The notes beneath the pieces are model-generated. The model saw nothing but the letters and a program-made list of their open reading frames with translations. It made no database searches and was not told the DNA's origin. A stretch of DNA of 64,000 nt from Erysipelotrichaceae bacterium (lineage in GTDB: Bacteria; Bacillota_I; Bacilli_A; Erysipelotrichales; Erysipelotrichaceae). This document shows positions 28,901 to 40,100 of this stretch, piece by piece. The stretch covers positions 90,988-154,987 of the forward strand of contig SVBJ01000002.1 in assembly GCA_015058955.1 (NCBI GenBank). The letters are read 5' to 3'. How positions within the stretch are numbered: the stretch's first letter is position 1; every line of letters starts with the position of its first letter. Both the position numbers and the translations under genes were made by a program.

Positions 28901-31006
28901 TCAGCCAATTATGTTAGTGTTGATTTACCGGACAGCAGCACATATGCAGTTCCAGATGACTACATTATGGAATTCCAGATCATGAGTGACGTTCATGTTA
29001 CTACTCCAGAGGGAGCAACAGGTGAAGTTACTCTGTCCAATCAGCACTTCAAACAGATGCTTGAAGACATCAAGCATAACAGCCCTGACAGCCAGGGTAT
29101 GTTCATCAATGGTGATATTGCCAATACAGGCAGTGAAGAAGAATTCAAGATGGTTTACAACATGTACATGAATTCCGTAAATGCCGGTGACGGTACATTA
29201 CCGAAGATTCACATGTCCATTGGTAACCATGACTGGATGAAGGGAAACCCTAGCAAGCAGTTCCAGAGATATGTAAGAATCTTCAACGATGCTGTTGAGC
29301 AGCCTGAAGAAGTTTACTACGATGAAGTAGTCAACGGTTATCATTTCGTCTATTTGGGCGGTGAACAGCCGGGCTTACATGCAATTCTGAGTCAGAAACA
29401 GCTTGACTGGTTTGATAACTTAATGGCTGAAATTACTGAAGAAGATCCTGACAAGCCGGTATTTGTATTCATCCATCAGTCATTCTATAACACTGTATCA
29501 GGCTCATTACCTGGTGAAGGATGGAATGGTGTTGATGATGAAACCAAGTTAATGAACATCATGGTCAAGTATGATCAGATCATCCTGTTCAACGGACACA
29601 GCCATTGGCACATGAACTCAATTGCCAACATGTTTGCCGGTGATGAGAACCATCCGGTAGCATTCAATACATCTGCCGGTGGTTATCTGTGGAACGGTTA
29701 TGATGTCATTTCCGGTGTATATCTGGAAGGATCACAGGGTTATTACGTAAGAGTTTATGATGATAAGGTTATCTTCATGGGACGTAACTTTGACAAAGGT
29801 AACTGGATCCCTTCAGCATTGTATATAGTTGAAAAGCCGGTAGCCAGCGGTGCATCAAGAGACATTTCACTGTTACTGAACGGTGAAAGCCAGAACATCT
29901 ATGATGGTGCCCGGAGCGGTGTTGACTATGTATCAAGCAATACAGGTGTTGTCATCATCAAGGAAGACGGTACATTGGTTCCTATGTCTGTAGGTACAGC
30001 TGATGTATTCGCAACAGCTCCTGCAACTGATACAACAGTTGTTGCCAGAAGCAAGTTCAAGGTTTCAGTCATCAACTCCAACCTGTTCCGTATCTTCGGT
30101 GACAACAGATACAAGACATCATTACGGTTATCTGATGCTTATAAGGCACAGATTGATAAGGCAAAGTTTGACAATGTCATCGTTGCCAGCGGTGTAAACT
30201 TCGCTGATGCCTTAGCAGGAAGCTATCTGACAGCCAAAAAGAGCGCTCCGATCCTGATCGTTAATGATGCAAACATTGCCAATGTTACAGCATACATCAA
30301 GGAAAACGTTCATAAGAACGGTACAGTTTACATCCTTGGCGGTAACCGGGCTGTAAGTTCCAAGATGGAGAGCGGCTTAGGAAGCTACAATGTCAAGAGA
30401 CTTGCCGGTAACAACCGTTATGCAACTAACCTGCAGATCCTTGATGAAGCTGATGTCTGGGAAGACGATATTCTGATCTGTACCGGCAATAACTTCGCCG
30501 ACAGTTTAAGTGCATCTGCATCAGGCAAAGCCATCATGCTGGTTAAGGAACAGTTAACTGAAGACCAGCTGACCTTCATCAAGGGCCACAGATATAACAA
30601 GTACTACATCCTTGGCGGTGACAAGGCTGTAACAAAGGCAGTTGAAAACGAAATCAATAAGATCGTCAAGACTGAGCGTATTGCAGGTGCAAGCAGATAT
30701 GAGACTTCAACAATGATTGCGGAAGCATTCTTCGAGAATCCTGATACTGCAGTATTCGCCTTTGCTAACAACTTCCCAGATGGCTTATGTGCAGGTCCAT
30801 TGGCTTATGGCTTGAATGCACCGGTCATCTTAACGGCAACCGGCAGAACAGATGCAGCTGTTGAGTACATCAAGAATGCCAAGGTAGTCAAGGGTGTTGT
30901 CTGTGGCGGTTCCGGATTGATTTCAAACAGCGATATCAGAAAGATCTATGATCTGGATGACAAGATTTCAATCACTGACTGGAGTCAGGGAAAACTGTTT
31001 GATTAA
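25979..31006 (+). CDS. Wall-anchored glycosidase-like and metallophosphoesterase fusion protein
   Basis: A 1675-residue exported protein with four parts. (1) Residues about 197-635 resemble, from memory, the DUF5722 family: a barrel-like domain with WVIANEIDY (E354) and NVILTETSIC (E531), spaced like the acid/base and nucleophile glutamates of clan GH-A glycosidases. (2) Two WVGLY-type modules at about 670-885. (3) A calcineurin-like metallophosphoesterase from about 995 to 1300 with the full metal-site series: SDVHV (D1004, H1006), NGDIANTG, IGNHDW (N1083, H1084, D1085), FIHQS and GHSHWH (H1207, H1209, H1211), then a Big_2-like domain. (4) Three CWB2 repeats at 1370-1675. The signal region (residues 1-32) is less classic, and a membrane-anchored N terminus is possible. 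Both enzyme domains keep their key residues and look active. Substrates are unknown; a wall polysaccharide with phosphodiester bonds is my inference. Confidence 0.87.
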   Translation: MKVQFKNVFIAAIAILSCFVLSFGAFDKMRANDIENYAVETAAISADHSMLNPESIAYGKTSAGDDVTIRTFNTSRDLDPGITVSVTKSKVIVQVNGVGSGGTANLYSYDPNDYHPKDTLRGLSTGNGYSATDIGEYKLGSNASFEFNRYVHGSGYDNLYRKFYIVKDGNIVAGPVYASEIEAYRDVKPFETNTKKGLICEDFSTINTAKEMGIGRTVINCDLGSLILANEDANGNPIDNSKRPNTVSFESNGETFYFDTEWLSLQDQLTIPFSKAGINVTFVVIVWQQTTVGSKEYPESLRYDTGGTDTVTLGVNTGNPLGAKYVIAAMEFLAERYSKSPETGLVDRWVIANEIDYAYDWFLIQSRAKGSDGKYHKYDFNIFMEEFARYFRLSNAAVQKYNKNNKAYISLTHNWAESCLDSYGEDPNTSKRFFAWAPLDILEWMKKYDAPRGDFNWGITVHPYPIGTTSSNPCVTDLHADRLSPKWKSINGNYKTSPWITAANLELYQQYFDLPENKYKGTEMRNVILTETSICNKVKGTVSDAEYEESINEQAATIAMYYYRAAMLPCIDEVDYFEENDQPGSYALGLIAHDGTKKPSWTIWKYVDTELSFEYANRYLKYICEEQFKNATSYREFMDVVTAESGFNWDAYWDEAKIMTRPITGGESLDPAIRTDKDSYAGNEPILVTASGTDGNRVGLFKKSDDVNAVEPIYVYTLGLTTNGVKAGNGAQCDILAYGDISASRSADQNLPAGDYKVVLLNGKNDKVKEFKITSANNFGSEEYSLSVAKNTFAYGEPVFVSATGPNNGSWVGIYGEDQTPQQVTSIFWYYVNDGTLLSGKPVAIQNQRHERDSLTPGNYKIILFNDGNYSVNQTVHITVEEGTIGDLKSIRYTLNNNTDGFANGIVSVNRGDSGATDCVMFWADANGKPLEGYDSLQMFKLTDVVTDHKMVTHTFIPEGAKKLIAYGSNGSALSANYVSVDLPDSSTYAVPDDYIMEFQIMSDVHVTTPEGATGEVTLSNQHFKQMLEDIKHNSPDSQGMFINGDIANTGSEEEFKMVYNMYMNSVNAGDGTLPKIHMSIGNHDWMKGNPSKQFQRYVRIFNDAVEQPEEVYYDEVVNGYHFVYLGGEQPGLHAILSQKQLDWFDNLMAEITEEDPDKPVFVFIHQSFYNTVSGSLPGEGWNGVDDETKLMNIMVKYDQIILFNGHSHWHMNSIANMFAGDENHPVAFNTSAGGYLWNGYDVISGVYLEGSQGYYVRVYDDKVIFMGRNFDKGNWIPSALYIVEKPVASGASRDISLLLNGESQNIYDGARSGVDYVSSNTGVVIIKEDGTLVPMSVGTADVFATAPATDTTVVARSKFKVSVINSNLFRIFGDNRYKTSLRLSDAYKAQIDKAKFDNVIVASGVNFADALAGSYLTAKKSAPILIVNDANIANVTAYIKENVHKNGTVYILGGNRAVSSKMESGLGSYNVKRLAGNNRYATNLQILDEADVWEDDILICTGNNFADSLSASASGKAIMLVKEQLTEDQLTFIKGHRYNKYYILGGDKAVTKAVENEINKIVKTERIAGASRYETSTMIAEAFFENPDTAVFAFANNFPDGLCAGPLAYGLNAPVILTATGRTDAAVEYIKNAKVVKGVVCGGSGLISNSDIRKIYDLDDKISITDWSQGKLFD

Positions 31007-31029
31007 TCAGAGAAATCCATAAACAAAAG

Positions 31030-31061
31030 AAACACGGTATGTTTGATTCATACCGTGTTTT
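31030..31061 (+). terminator. Intrinsic terminator
   Basis: A perfect 12-bp stem AAACACGGTATG/CATACCGTGTTT around TTTGATT; the T run is short (GTTTTAAT). The core ACGGTATG/CATACCGT recurs in the terminator at 43906-43943. Confidence 0.78.
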
Positions 31062-31133
31062 AATGTGAAATAAATAATAAATTGTTTTCCATATATAAAA
31101 TAAATTATAAAGAATAAAAGACAAAAAATGCTG

Positions 31134-31142
31134 TGATATAAT
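31134..31142 (+). promoter_or_regulatory. Extended -10 promoter for the giant gene
   Basis: TGATATAAT gives an extended -10 with a perfect TATAAT at 31137-31142. No -35 is evident in the A-rich stretch upstream. AGGGGTG at about 31162-31168 serves as the ribosome site for ATG 31175. Confidence 0.6.
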
Positions 31143-31174
31143 AACCTTGATAAATTAGTTATAGGGGTGCCAAT

Positions 31175-34100
31175 ATGAAGAAACTAATAAAAATCTGTTT
31201 ATCACTGTTGATGAGTATATCAACTGTTTTTTCGACAGGGTATACTCATTTTCTTGTTCAGGCAGATGATCAGGATCCTGCCGAGACAATTGAGACATAC
31301 TGCTCGTGGATAAATCATATCTCATCGGAAGATGAAACGGATAATGATGCACTGTTTGAACAGTATATCAGCAAGAGATTTGAGGAAAACCTTCCGTCAA
31401 TACATTATGAGATAAAACCTGGACGGGATACAGAAAGAACAAAGGTTACATTTGATGAACCGAATAGAATTTTATATGAATTTCTGGAAGGCTCCATTAT
31501 TAGCACAGCAAATGGAGAAACTGTTTCAACAGTGTACAGTATACCTGTAGAGGAGTTCGGTACATGCACGGTCAATGCAAGTGCATTGGGCTTTTCAACA
31601 TTTACGGAAAATGGCAAGCTTACTGAAATTGCAGCTCAAGAAATCTCTAAGTGGTTCTATTCTCGTTTAGATATAGATAAGATCATTGATGTTTTACTGT
31701 TAGATCATCCTTACGAGATGTATTGGTATGATAAGACAGCAGGCTTGAAATATGGAGGATTCGCAATAAGCACTGAAAATAATGGAAGATCGGCTACAGT
31801 CGTAGGAGATCTTACTTTCTCTTTTTCGGTTGCCAGTGAATACGCAGCTGGTCAATATGAAATAGATCCTTCTTATGGAACTATGGTAACAACTGCAATT
31901 GACAATGCCAACCGGATAGTGGGTGAACATCAGGAAGAAAGCGATTATGAAAAAATCAAAGCATACAGAGATGAAATCTGTGAACTTGTTGAGTATAACT
32001 ATGCTGCTTTAGGTGATGAGGTTTCCTATGGCAATCCTTGGCAGTTAATCTGGGTATTCGATGGTGATCCGGACACAAACGTAGTGTGTGAGGGATATTC
32101 AAAGGCTTTCCAGTATTTGTGTGATGCTTCATGGTTTGCAAACAGCAATATTAACGCTTACTGTGTAACAGGTGAAATGAAAGGCGGAACCGGAGCAGGC
32201 AGACACATGTGGAATATCGTCACAATGGATGATGGAAAGAACTATCTCGTTGACGTTACAAACTGTGATGGCAATTCAGTTGGAGCAGATTATGAACTGT
32301 TCCTGATTGGTGTTGATGAAAACGACAATACCAGCAGTCCAAGCAGTGGTTACACATTCAAGCCTAACGGATCAGCAATTACATATACTTACGACGAAGA
32401 TTTATATTCAGTTTATTCAACAGATGAATTAACCATAGCAAAAGGCAATTATCAGGCACCGGAAGCAGCTGAACCAGACAGCGGTATTGCTTATGCAATA
32501 TTAATGGATAATGGCAATCTGATTTTCTTCAGAAGTAACGAAGAATATGAAGATGGAGTATATACAACTGTTACCGACATTCACGGAAATACATATGAAG
32601 GTACAGTCTATGCTGATGTTGAAAACGGTGCACATGGCTGGAATGCTGATGCATCCATGTTACCTGATGAAAGTGATGCAAACTACGATGTGAAAAACGT
32701 CTATGTTGCCAATAATACTGTCATCAGACCAACATCAATGCAGATGTGGTTTAACAAATGCCTTGCACTTGAAACATTCAACGGCAGAGGATTTGATGGA
32801 AGTCAACTGGAAAACACAGCTGCAATGTTTAACAGATGCAGACAGTTGACAGGTATAAATACTCTGTTCAGTACAGAAAACGTAACCAATATGATGGGCA
32901 TGTTCTGCAACTGCACAAACCTGGTTGAATTCGATACAAGTTTATTAGACACTTCAAGCGCAACTGATATTTCAGAAATGTTTGAAGGATGTGAAAGTCT
33001 GACTACTCTTGACGTCAGTAATTTTAACACAGCAAAAGTAACAGATATGACTGCCATATTCAAAGATTGCGGGAATATCACAAGATTAGACCTCACAGGA
33101 TTTGATACTTCTAATATTGATTATGCTCAGTATGAAAGTGAAGAAGACTATGTCAGCAAGATGTATGGCATGTTTGACGGATGCGACAGACTGTTGGAAG
33201 TAACCCTGGGAACAGGCTTTACAACATGGTATGGCGATGCAAAGCTTCCTGAAGGTGTCTGGAGTAATGGAGATATCAGTAAGAGTCAGACAGAACTCTA
33301 CCAGCAATATCCGGCAAATGCCTCATCATGGGCAGGCACCTGGACAAGAACATTGCCTTTCCATCCGCATATGAGTGACATTGAACTGGTCTTAACCCCT
33401 GGTGATACATATCAGCTTAAAGTAATATATGAACCGGAAGATTATCCTGTTATCAGTACGAACTGGATGCTTGGATCAGGTGATTCAAATGTTGTTACCG
33501 TCGACCAGAATGGATGGGTTACAGCGCTTAATGAAGGTACTGTTAATGTTCTTTGTGAGGTAACTGACCGGAACGGCGGCTATTTCACTCATTGTGAAGT
33601 TACAGTCAGCACCAACTTAAGACCTTATGCTGTACTCACGGACGAGAAAGACCTGATATTCGTGAACAGCTATGGCAGGTACAGAAATGATCGCGGAGTA
33701 ATACAGGATCCAAACTTTGTAAAATATTATGGAGTTGTATTTGAAGACGTTAATGATTCGTTTAGCGGATATGAAATTGATCATGTTTTTGTAGCACCAA
33801 ACAATACAGTAAAAGTAGATGATTGGTATGCAAAGTTCTCTGGAACAGGAATAACATGGTTTGAATCAGCAGGATTTGACACATCAGATGCAACAGACAT
33901 GAGCAGTGTCTTCTATAACTGTGATCAGTTGGTAACAGCAGACTTATCCGGATTCAATACCGAAAAAGTAACAACGTTCAGCGGAATGTTTGCAGGTTGC
34001 AGTTCATTGCAATTTGCTGATTTATCTACGTGGAATACACCGGTGTTACAATCCGTTAATTCAATGTTTGAAAATTGCAGTTCAATGACTGGCGTCGTTT

Positions 34101-37100
34101 TAGGAGAAGGATTTACTACTGATAATGTCGCGTTCTTTAACAGCATGTTTGCGGGATGTTCATTTATAACTCATCTTGACTTGAGCAGTTTTAATACAGC
34201 CCAGGCAACACAGATGAAGAACATGTTTAATGGATGTGGCCTGCTGGTATCCTTAGATATCTCTTTATTTGATACGCAAAATGTTACAGACATGGAGAAC
34301 ATGTTTGCAAATTGTCCGATTCTAAGTACGGTTGATCTGGGAGCAGGCTTTGGTAATAACTGGACTTCAAATGCATACCTGCCAGAAGGAAACTGGACAA
34401 ATAGGGAAGCAGAAGAAACTCTGACAGAAACAGAACTTTATAATCGGGATAATTCTGTTTTGGCAGGAACATGGGAAAGAAAAGAAGCAAAGCCAAAATT
34501 AAGCGAAGGATCGCTGACGCTTGCGGAGAACGAAAGCTTTGATCTTGATCTGATACTTCCTGAATACTATCCAGCTGTAACGGCAGAATGGTTTACAACT
34601 GATGAAAACGTTGTAACAGTTGACCAGGAAGGTGTAGTAACAGCTGTTGCACCTGGAACGGCAAATGTAAGTTGCATGATTCGCTGGGAAAACAATTCAG
34701 TATCTTCAGTTGGATGTGTCGTTACTGTAACAGGAGGAGGACAGGTCGAAGATTTAGTATACGCAGTATTAACAGATGAGGGAGAACTGATCTTCTTAAA
34801 GAGTAAGAATGTTTATCCTTCAGATGAAAGACGGACAGTAACTGATATAAACAATAATCAATATACTGGCATGGTATTTGCCGATGCAGCAAAAATAGAA
34901 AACTTCTATTTATGGAATAACCACAGGGACGAAATAAAATCAATCAGAGTAGCAGACAATACAACAATAGAGTTTAATAGTTTAGCATACGCCTTTTCTG
35001 GCCTCAATGAACTGGTAGCATTTAACTCAACAGGATTTGATACCAGCAGTGTAAACAACATGCAATATGCATTCTACTATTGCGATAAACTGGAAACACT
35101 TGATCTTTCAGGATTTGATACCAGCAATGTCACAAACATGGAAGGCATGTTTGAATGTTGCTTAAACTTAAAAGATCTGGATATCAGTTTATTCAATACT
35201 GAATCTGCAGTGTCATTTGAACGTATGTTCTGCGACTGCGCTTCTCTTGAAACAATTGACATAAAACACTTCCAGTCAGATAGCCTTGAAAGCATTAATT
35301 TCATGTTTGAAGCCTGCATCAATCTCAGAAGTGTAGATATCAGTGGTTTAGGAATAAATGAGAATTATCCGGTTTACAGTCTGTTCTATAATTGTTATGC
35401 TCTTGAAAGCGTTACATTAGGGCCGGACCTCAAGGGTAGTTCAATGGACTTTGGATTACCGGCAGGAACCTGGACAAATGGAAGTCTTAGCAAAGACACA
35501 TATGAATTGAATGAAGAATATAAGTATAATTCAGAAGAATGGGCAGGAACCTGGACAAGACAGCTGACACAGATTCAGTCATTGGATATCAGGCCAATAG
35601 CACCGGTTAAGGTAGGCAGTTCACAGTTTATTGACTGGGACATCACTCCAAACGAAAATGTAAACAGAAAACTGACCTTTACTACCAGTGATCCAGAAAT
35701 TGCTACAGTTGATGTCTTTGGTAATGTTCACGGCGTTTCTGTCGGTACTGCAATAATAACAGGGACGACAACGGACGGTTCAGAAATCAGTTCTTCTGAA
35801 GAAGTGATCGTTGTAGATGCTGAAGCATTTGCTGTTCTGCAGGATAATGGGGATTTGGTTTTAATCAGAAGTGATTTCTCTGGTGACTGGTATGAAGCTG
35901 ACGAAATAACGGACATTAATGGAAATACCTACGAAGGTAAAAGATATGGTCATTTAGAAAACTTAAATAGTGGTATCGTTGGCGATGACGATCTGAGTCT
36001 GGTTAAAAAGGTATATGTTGCTGACAAAACAACAATTTACCCGACTGGCATGGGACAGTGGTTTATGGATATGATTAACCTGGAAGAGGTTGACCTGACT
36101 GGTATTGATTCTCATAATGCCGAAGAATTTAATAGTCTGTTCCGTAACTGCAAATCACTTAAAAAAATCAACATGGGAACACTCAATACGGTTAAGGCTA
36201 CCAGAATGTATGATCTGTTCTATAACTGTGACAATCTTACGGAAATTGTATTGAGTCCAAATATGACAGTATGGCAAGAGTATGCATTATTGCCGGAAGG
36301 AAACTGGACAAATGCTGAATTAGATATTACTAGAACAGCAATTGAATTATACAATCAGTATCCAGCACACGCAGCAGAATGGGCGGGAACCTGGACAAGA
36401 CCTGAACCAATAAAGGCAGTATTAAGCGAATCAAGTATCGAACTTGCTGAAGGCGGAAGCTACCGGCTGTCTGCTTCAGTAACTCCTGAAGGAACAGAGA
36501 TAGTAAATGAAAGCTGGAGAACAGGGAATGAAATTGTAGCTGCTGTTGATCAGACAGGCTTTGTTACAGGAATCAAGGCAGGTATTACCACAGTAACTTA
36601 TGAAGCAACACTTGCTGATGGTACTTCTGTAAGTGCGGAATGTGAGGTAGTGGTAAGAACATATGCTCCAACAGACAGTACAGCATATGCGGTATTAACC
36701 GAAGAAACTCTGATATTCTTCAGAAGCACTGAAGTTTATAATAACGGAGAATATTACGAAACAATAACAGATATTAACGGGAACACATACAGTGGAACAG
36801 TCTTTACTGATGTTGAAATTGGAAGACATAACTGGGATATTTATCTGATCAGAAATGTTTATGTTGCTCCTGATACAACAATTGCACCAGCTACGATGGC
36901 TGGATGGTTTAGAGGACTCATAGAACTGGAAAGCTTTGATGGTACAGGATTTGATACCAGCAATACAACAGACATGCAGATGATGTTCTTCAGCTGTTCA
37001 AAGCTGAATAGCATCAATGTCAGCAATTTTGATGTAGGATACGTTGGCAGCATGGAAGGCATGTTTGCATACTGTCATGCTCTTTCTGACTTATCTCTGG

Positions 37101-40100
37101 ATGGATGGAATCCTTCAAGAGTGACTAATATGAGTCGCATGTTTGAAGGATCAAGAGAGCTGACCGAACTGTCTTTTGAAGGCTGGGATACTTCTAATGT
37201 TACCAATATGTCTGATATGTTCTCCGGCTGCTACAAATTACAGACTCTGGATATTTCATCATTCAATACAGAAAATGTGATTAATATGTCCGGCATGTTT
37301 GATAACTGCTTCAAACTGGAACATGTAACACTGGGATCTTCATTCACAAAGTGGATAGATAATGCATATCTGTATTGGGGCGAATGGACACACGATGATA
37401 TTACTCTGAATGAAAGTGGATTATATGCTCAGTATCCTGAACACGCTTCAGAATGGGCAGGAGAATGGACAAGAGAGATACCGCCAACCGTAAACTTTAA
37501 TACAAACTATGTTGAGTTACATGTGGGAGAAACATATCAGCTGATCCCAACTGTATCTCCTGAAGATACTGTGTTCCTGTCAACAGACTGGTATTCACAG
37601 AACGCTGTTGTTGCATCTATTGATGATAATGGTGTAATTACAGCATTAAGACCAGGTGTTACTTCAATAACATTTAGTGGTTTTTATAAAGAAAACAATG
37701 CTAGTGCTGTCGACTGTGAGGTTGTGGTATTACCGGATACAACACCTGAGACAACAGCTTATGCAGTATTAACTGATTTGGGAGACCTTGTATTCTTAAG
37801 AAGCAATAATGTTTATGAAAACGGAACCCGTAATACTGTTGTAGATATCAATAATCAGGAATACATTGGAACCGTATATACTGATGTAGAAATAGGTAAG
37901 CATTACTGGGACAGCTGGGAATATGGATATCCAGAAAATGTCATGAGAGCATATGTTGCTGAAGAAAATACTATAGCACCGACATCAATGTGGATGTGGT
38001 TCTGTCACTGTCCAAATCTTGAAAGTTTTGATGGCACAGGATTTGACAGCAGTAATATTACAGATTTGAGTTATCTGTTTGTTAACTGCGAGAATCTGAC
38101 ATATGTAAACATGGAAGACTTTACCGCACCATATGTTGGACAGCTTTATTATATGTTCAATGGATGTACTTCATTGGAAAACATTTCTTTGCCAAATCTC
38201 AGTACGGAACATGTTTTGAGAACAGATTATATGTTCGCTGGTTGCAGCAGCCTGAAGACATTGAACATAGCTTCACTAAATACGGAAAACTTACCAGGCA
38301 TGCTGGATATGTTCTATGGCTGTAATAATCTGGAAACTGTAGTTTTAGGTGAAGGATTTACATACTGGGCGAATGAAGCATATTTACCTGAAGGATATTG
38401 GACAAATGGTTCAGTTACATTAACAGCAGAAGCGTTATATGCTCAGTATCCGGAACATGCTGCTGAATGGGCTGGAACCTGGACCAAGACGGAAATCAGT
38501 GCTGAAAGCATAGAGCTTAATACTGAGTCTCTCGAACTGACAACAGCTCAAAACCAGCAGCTTATTGCAACAGTATTGCCAGAAGGCGCACCTGCGGATT
38601 TAAGATGGTCAAGCAGTGACGAAAATATTGCAACCGTCGATGGAAACGGTATAGTTTATCCAGTTTCTCCTGGTACAGTAACCATTACTGTTTCTTCAGG
38701 TAATGTCAGTGCCAGCTGTCAGGTAACAATTACCAAGGCTGAATATCAGAGAGATGAAGATGCAGAGTACAGCACTGTTACATACTTCTTTACTTTCAAC
38801 TTCAAGAGAGAGAATTACAGCCATACTGTGCACGAAACAGAGACAGAAAAAGTCAACACTCAGAATGCATTAAATAACAAGTACTTCAGACTGGCTGTTC
38901 AGGCTGCACTGGATAAGTATGAATACAATGGCAATACAAATGTCAGAAATATCATTAACCAGTATGAGTTTGATAAGTTATCAACAGGTGAAGTTTATGG
39001 TGATCTGGTAAAGAACAAGTATGTTGAATACATGTCAGAGTACAATGATGGTTCAATTGATCTGACAGATGGATCCAATGACATGTATGATCCTGATCTG
39101 GTAACAGCTTATATTGCAAAAGCTGAAAGCGAAGGAATCCAGTTCCCAATTAAGCTTGATGTAGTTGGAATAGCTTCACGTGCACAGGGCGTGCTCAAGC
39201 TGAAGAACATGATTGAATCTGCCAGCAATGGCAAGATAAGTCTTAACGTGACTCTCTTTAATGATATTAGAGAATACAATGAGGCATTCTATTACTCTGA
39301 CAGAATAGAAGATAATGATTGTGACATGATCATAGGATCAGGCTGGGCACCTGATAAGGATAGTCCTGCTGATATGATGAGAGGCGTTCTGACTCAGACC
39401 ATATTCAAGGGATCTGTGGAAAACTATACTGAACTAATGTCAGAACTTGGCATAGACGTATGGAACGAAATGATCGCTGAAGCTGAAAACTGTGAATATG
39501 GTGATGAACTGTTAAGCAAGGCAGCACTGGCAGAAGCCTATGCATTAAGCAACTGCTATGTAATACCTTATTCAACATCCAGGATTACGGAAGACAGCCA
39601 TGGTGTTAACTATCCTAGAATGCTGATGCATCCGGGTGATACACGTCATCTTGAAGTTTATGGAGACATTGATACAGACAAGGGAGTTACCTGGGAACTT
39701 GTTGCCAGCAGCCTGAAACCTACTGATCCTAGAACAGCAGAAGCATCATCAGAATATGCTACGATTGATGAAAACGGCAATCTGACGGCAATCAAGGAAG
39801 GCTCGGTAGCAGTAAGAGTTACATATTATATGCCGAATATTGATACGCCGGTCGATAAAACCCGGTATGTGGCAATAGTTCCGGAAGACATTACAATCAG
39901 TGAAGGCGACTACAGCAAAGTATATTCACAGGGTTTCTACATGTTAAATGATGATGCCTATGATGAATACATGCAGCTGATAAATGTTACAGATGATTGG
40001 GAAAGCGTAGATGCCCACATGCTGTACAGATTTGCTACAGAAGGAATGCCTGATGGGGTAAGAGGCAACAGGGATTTCATTGTTGAAGATTACAAGAGTG

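Noticed and set aside
32492..38490. Regular repeats as a CRISPR array
   Set aside because: Units are 0.9-1.1 kb, in frame and encode diverged protein modules; there are no short identical direct repeats with spacers and no cas genes.
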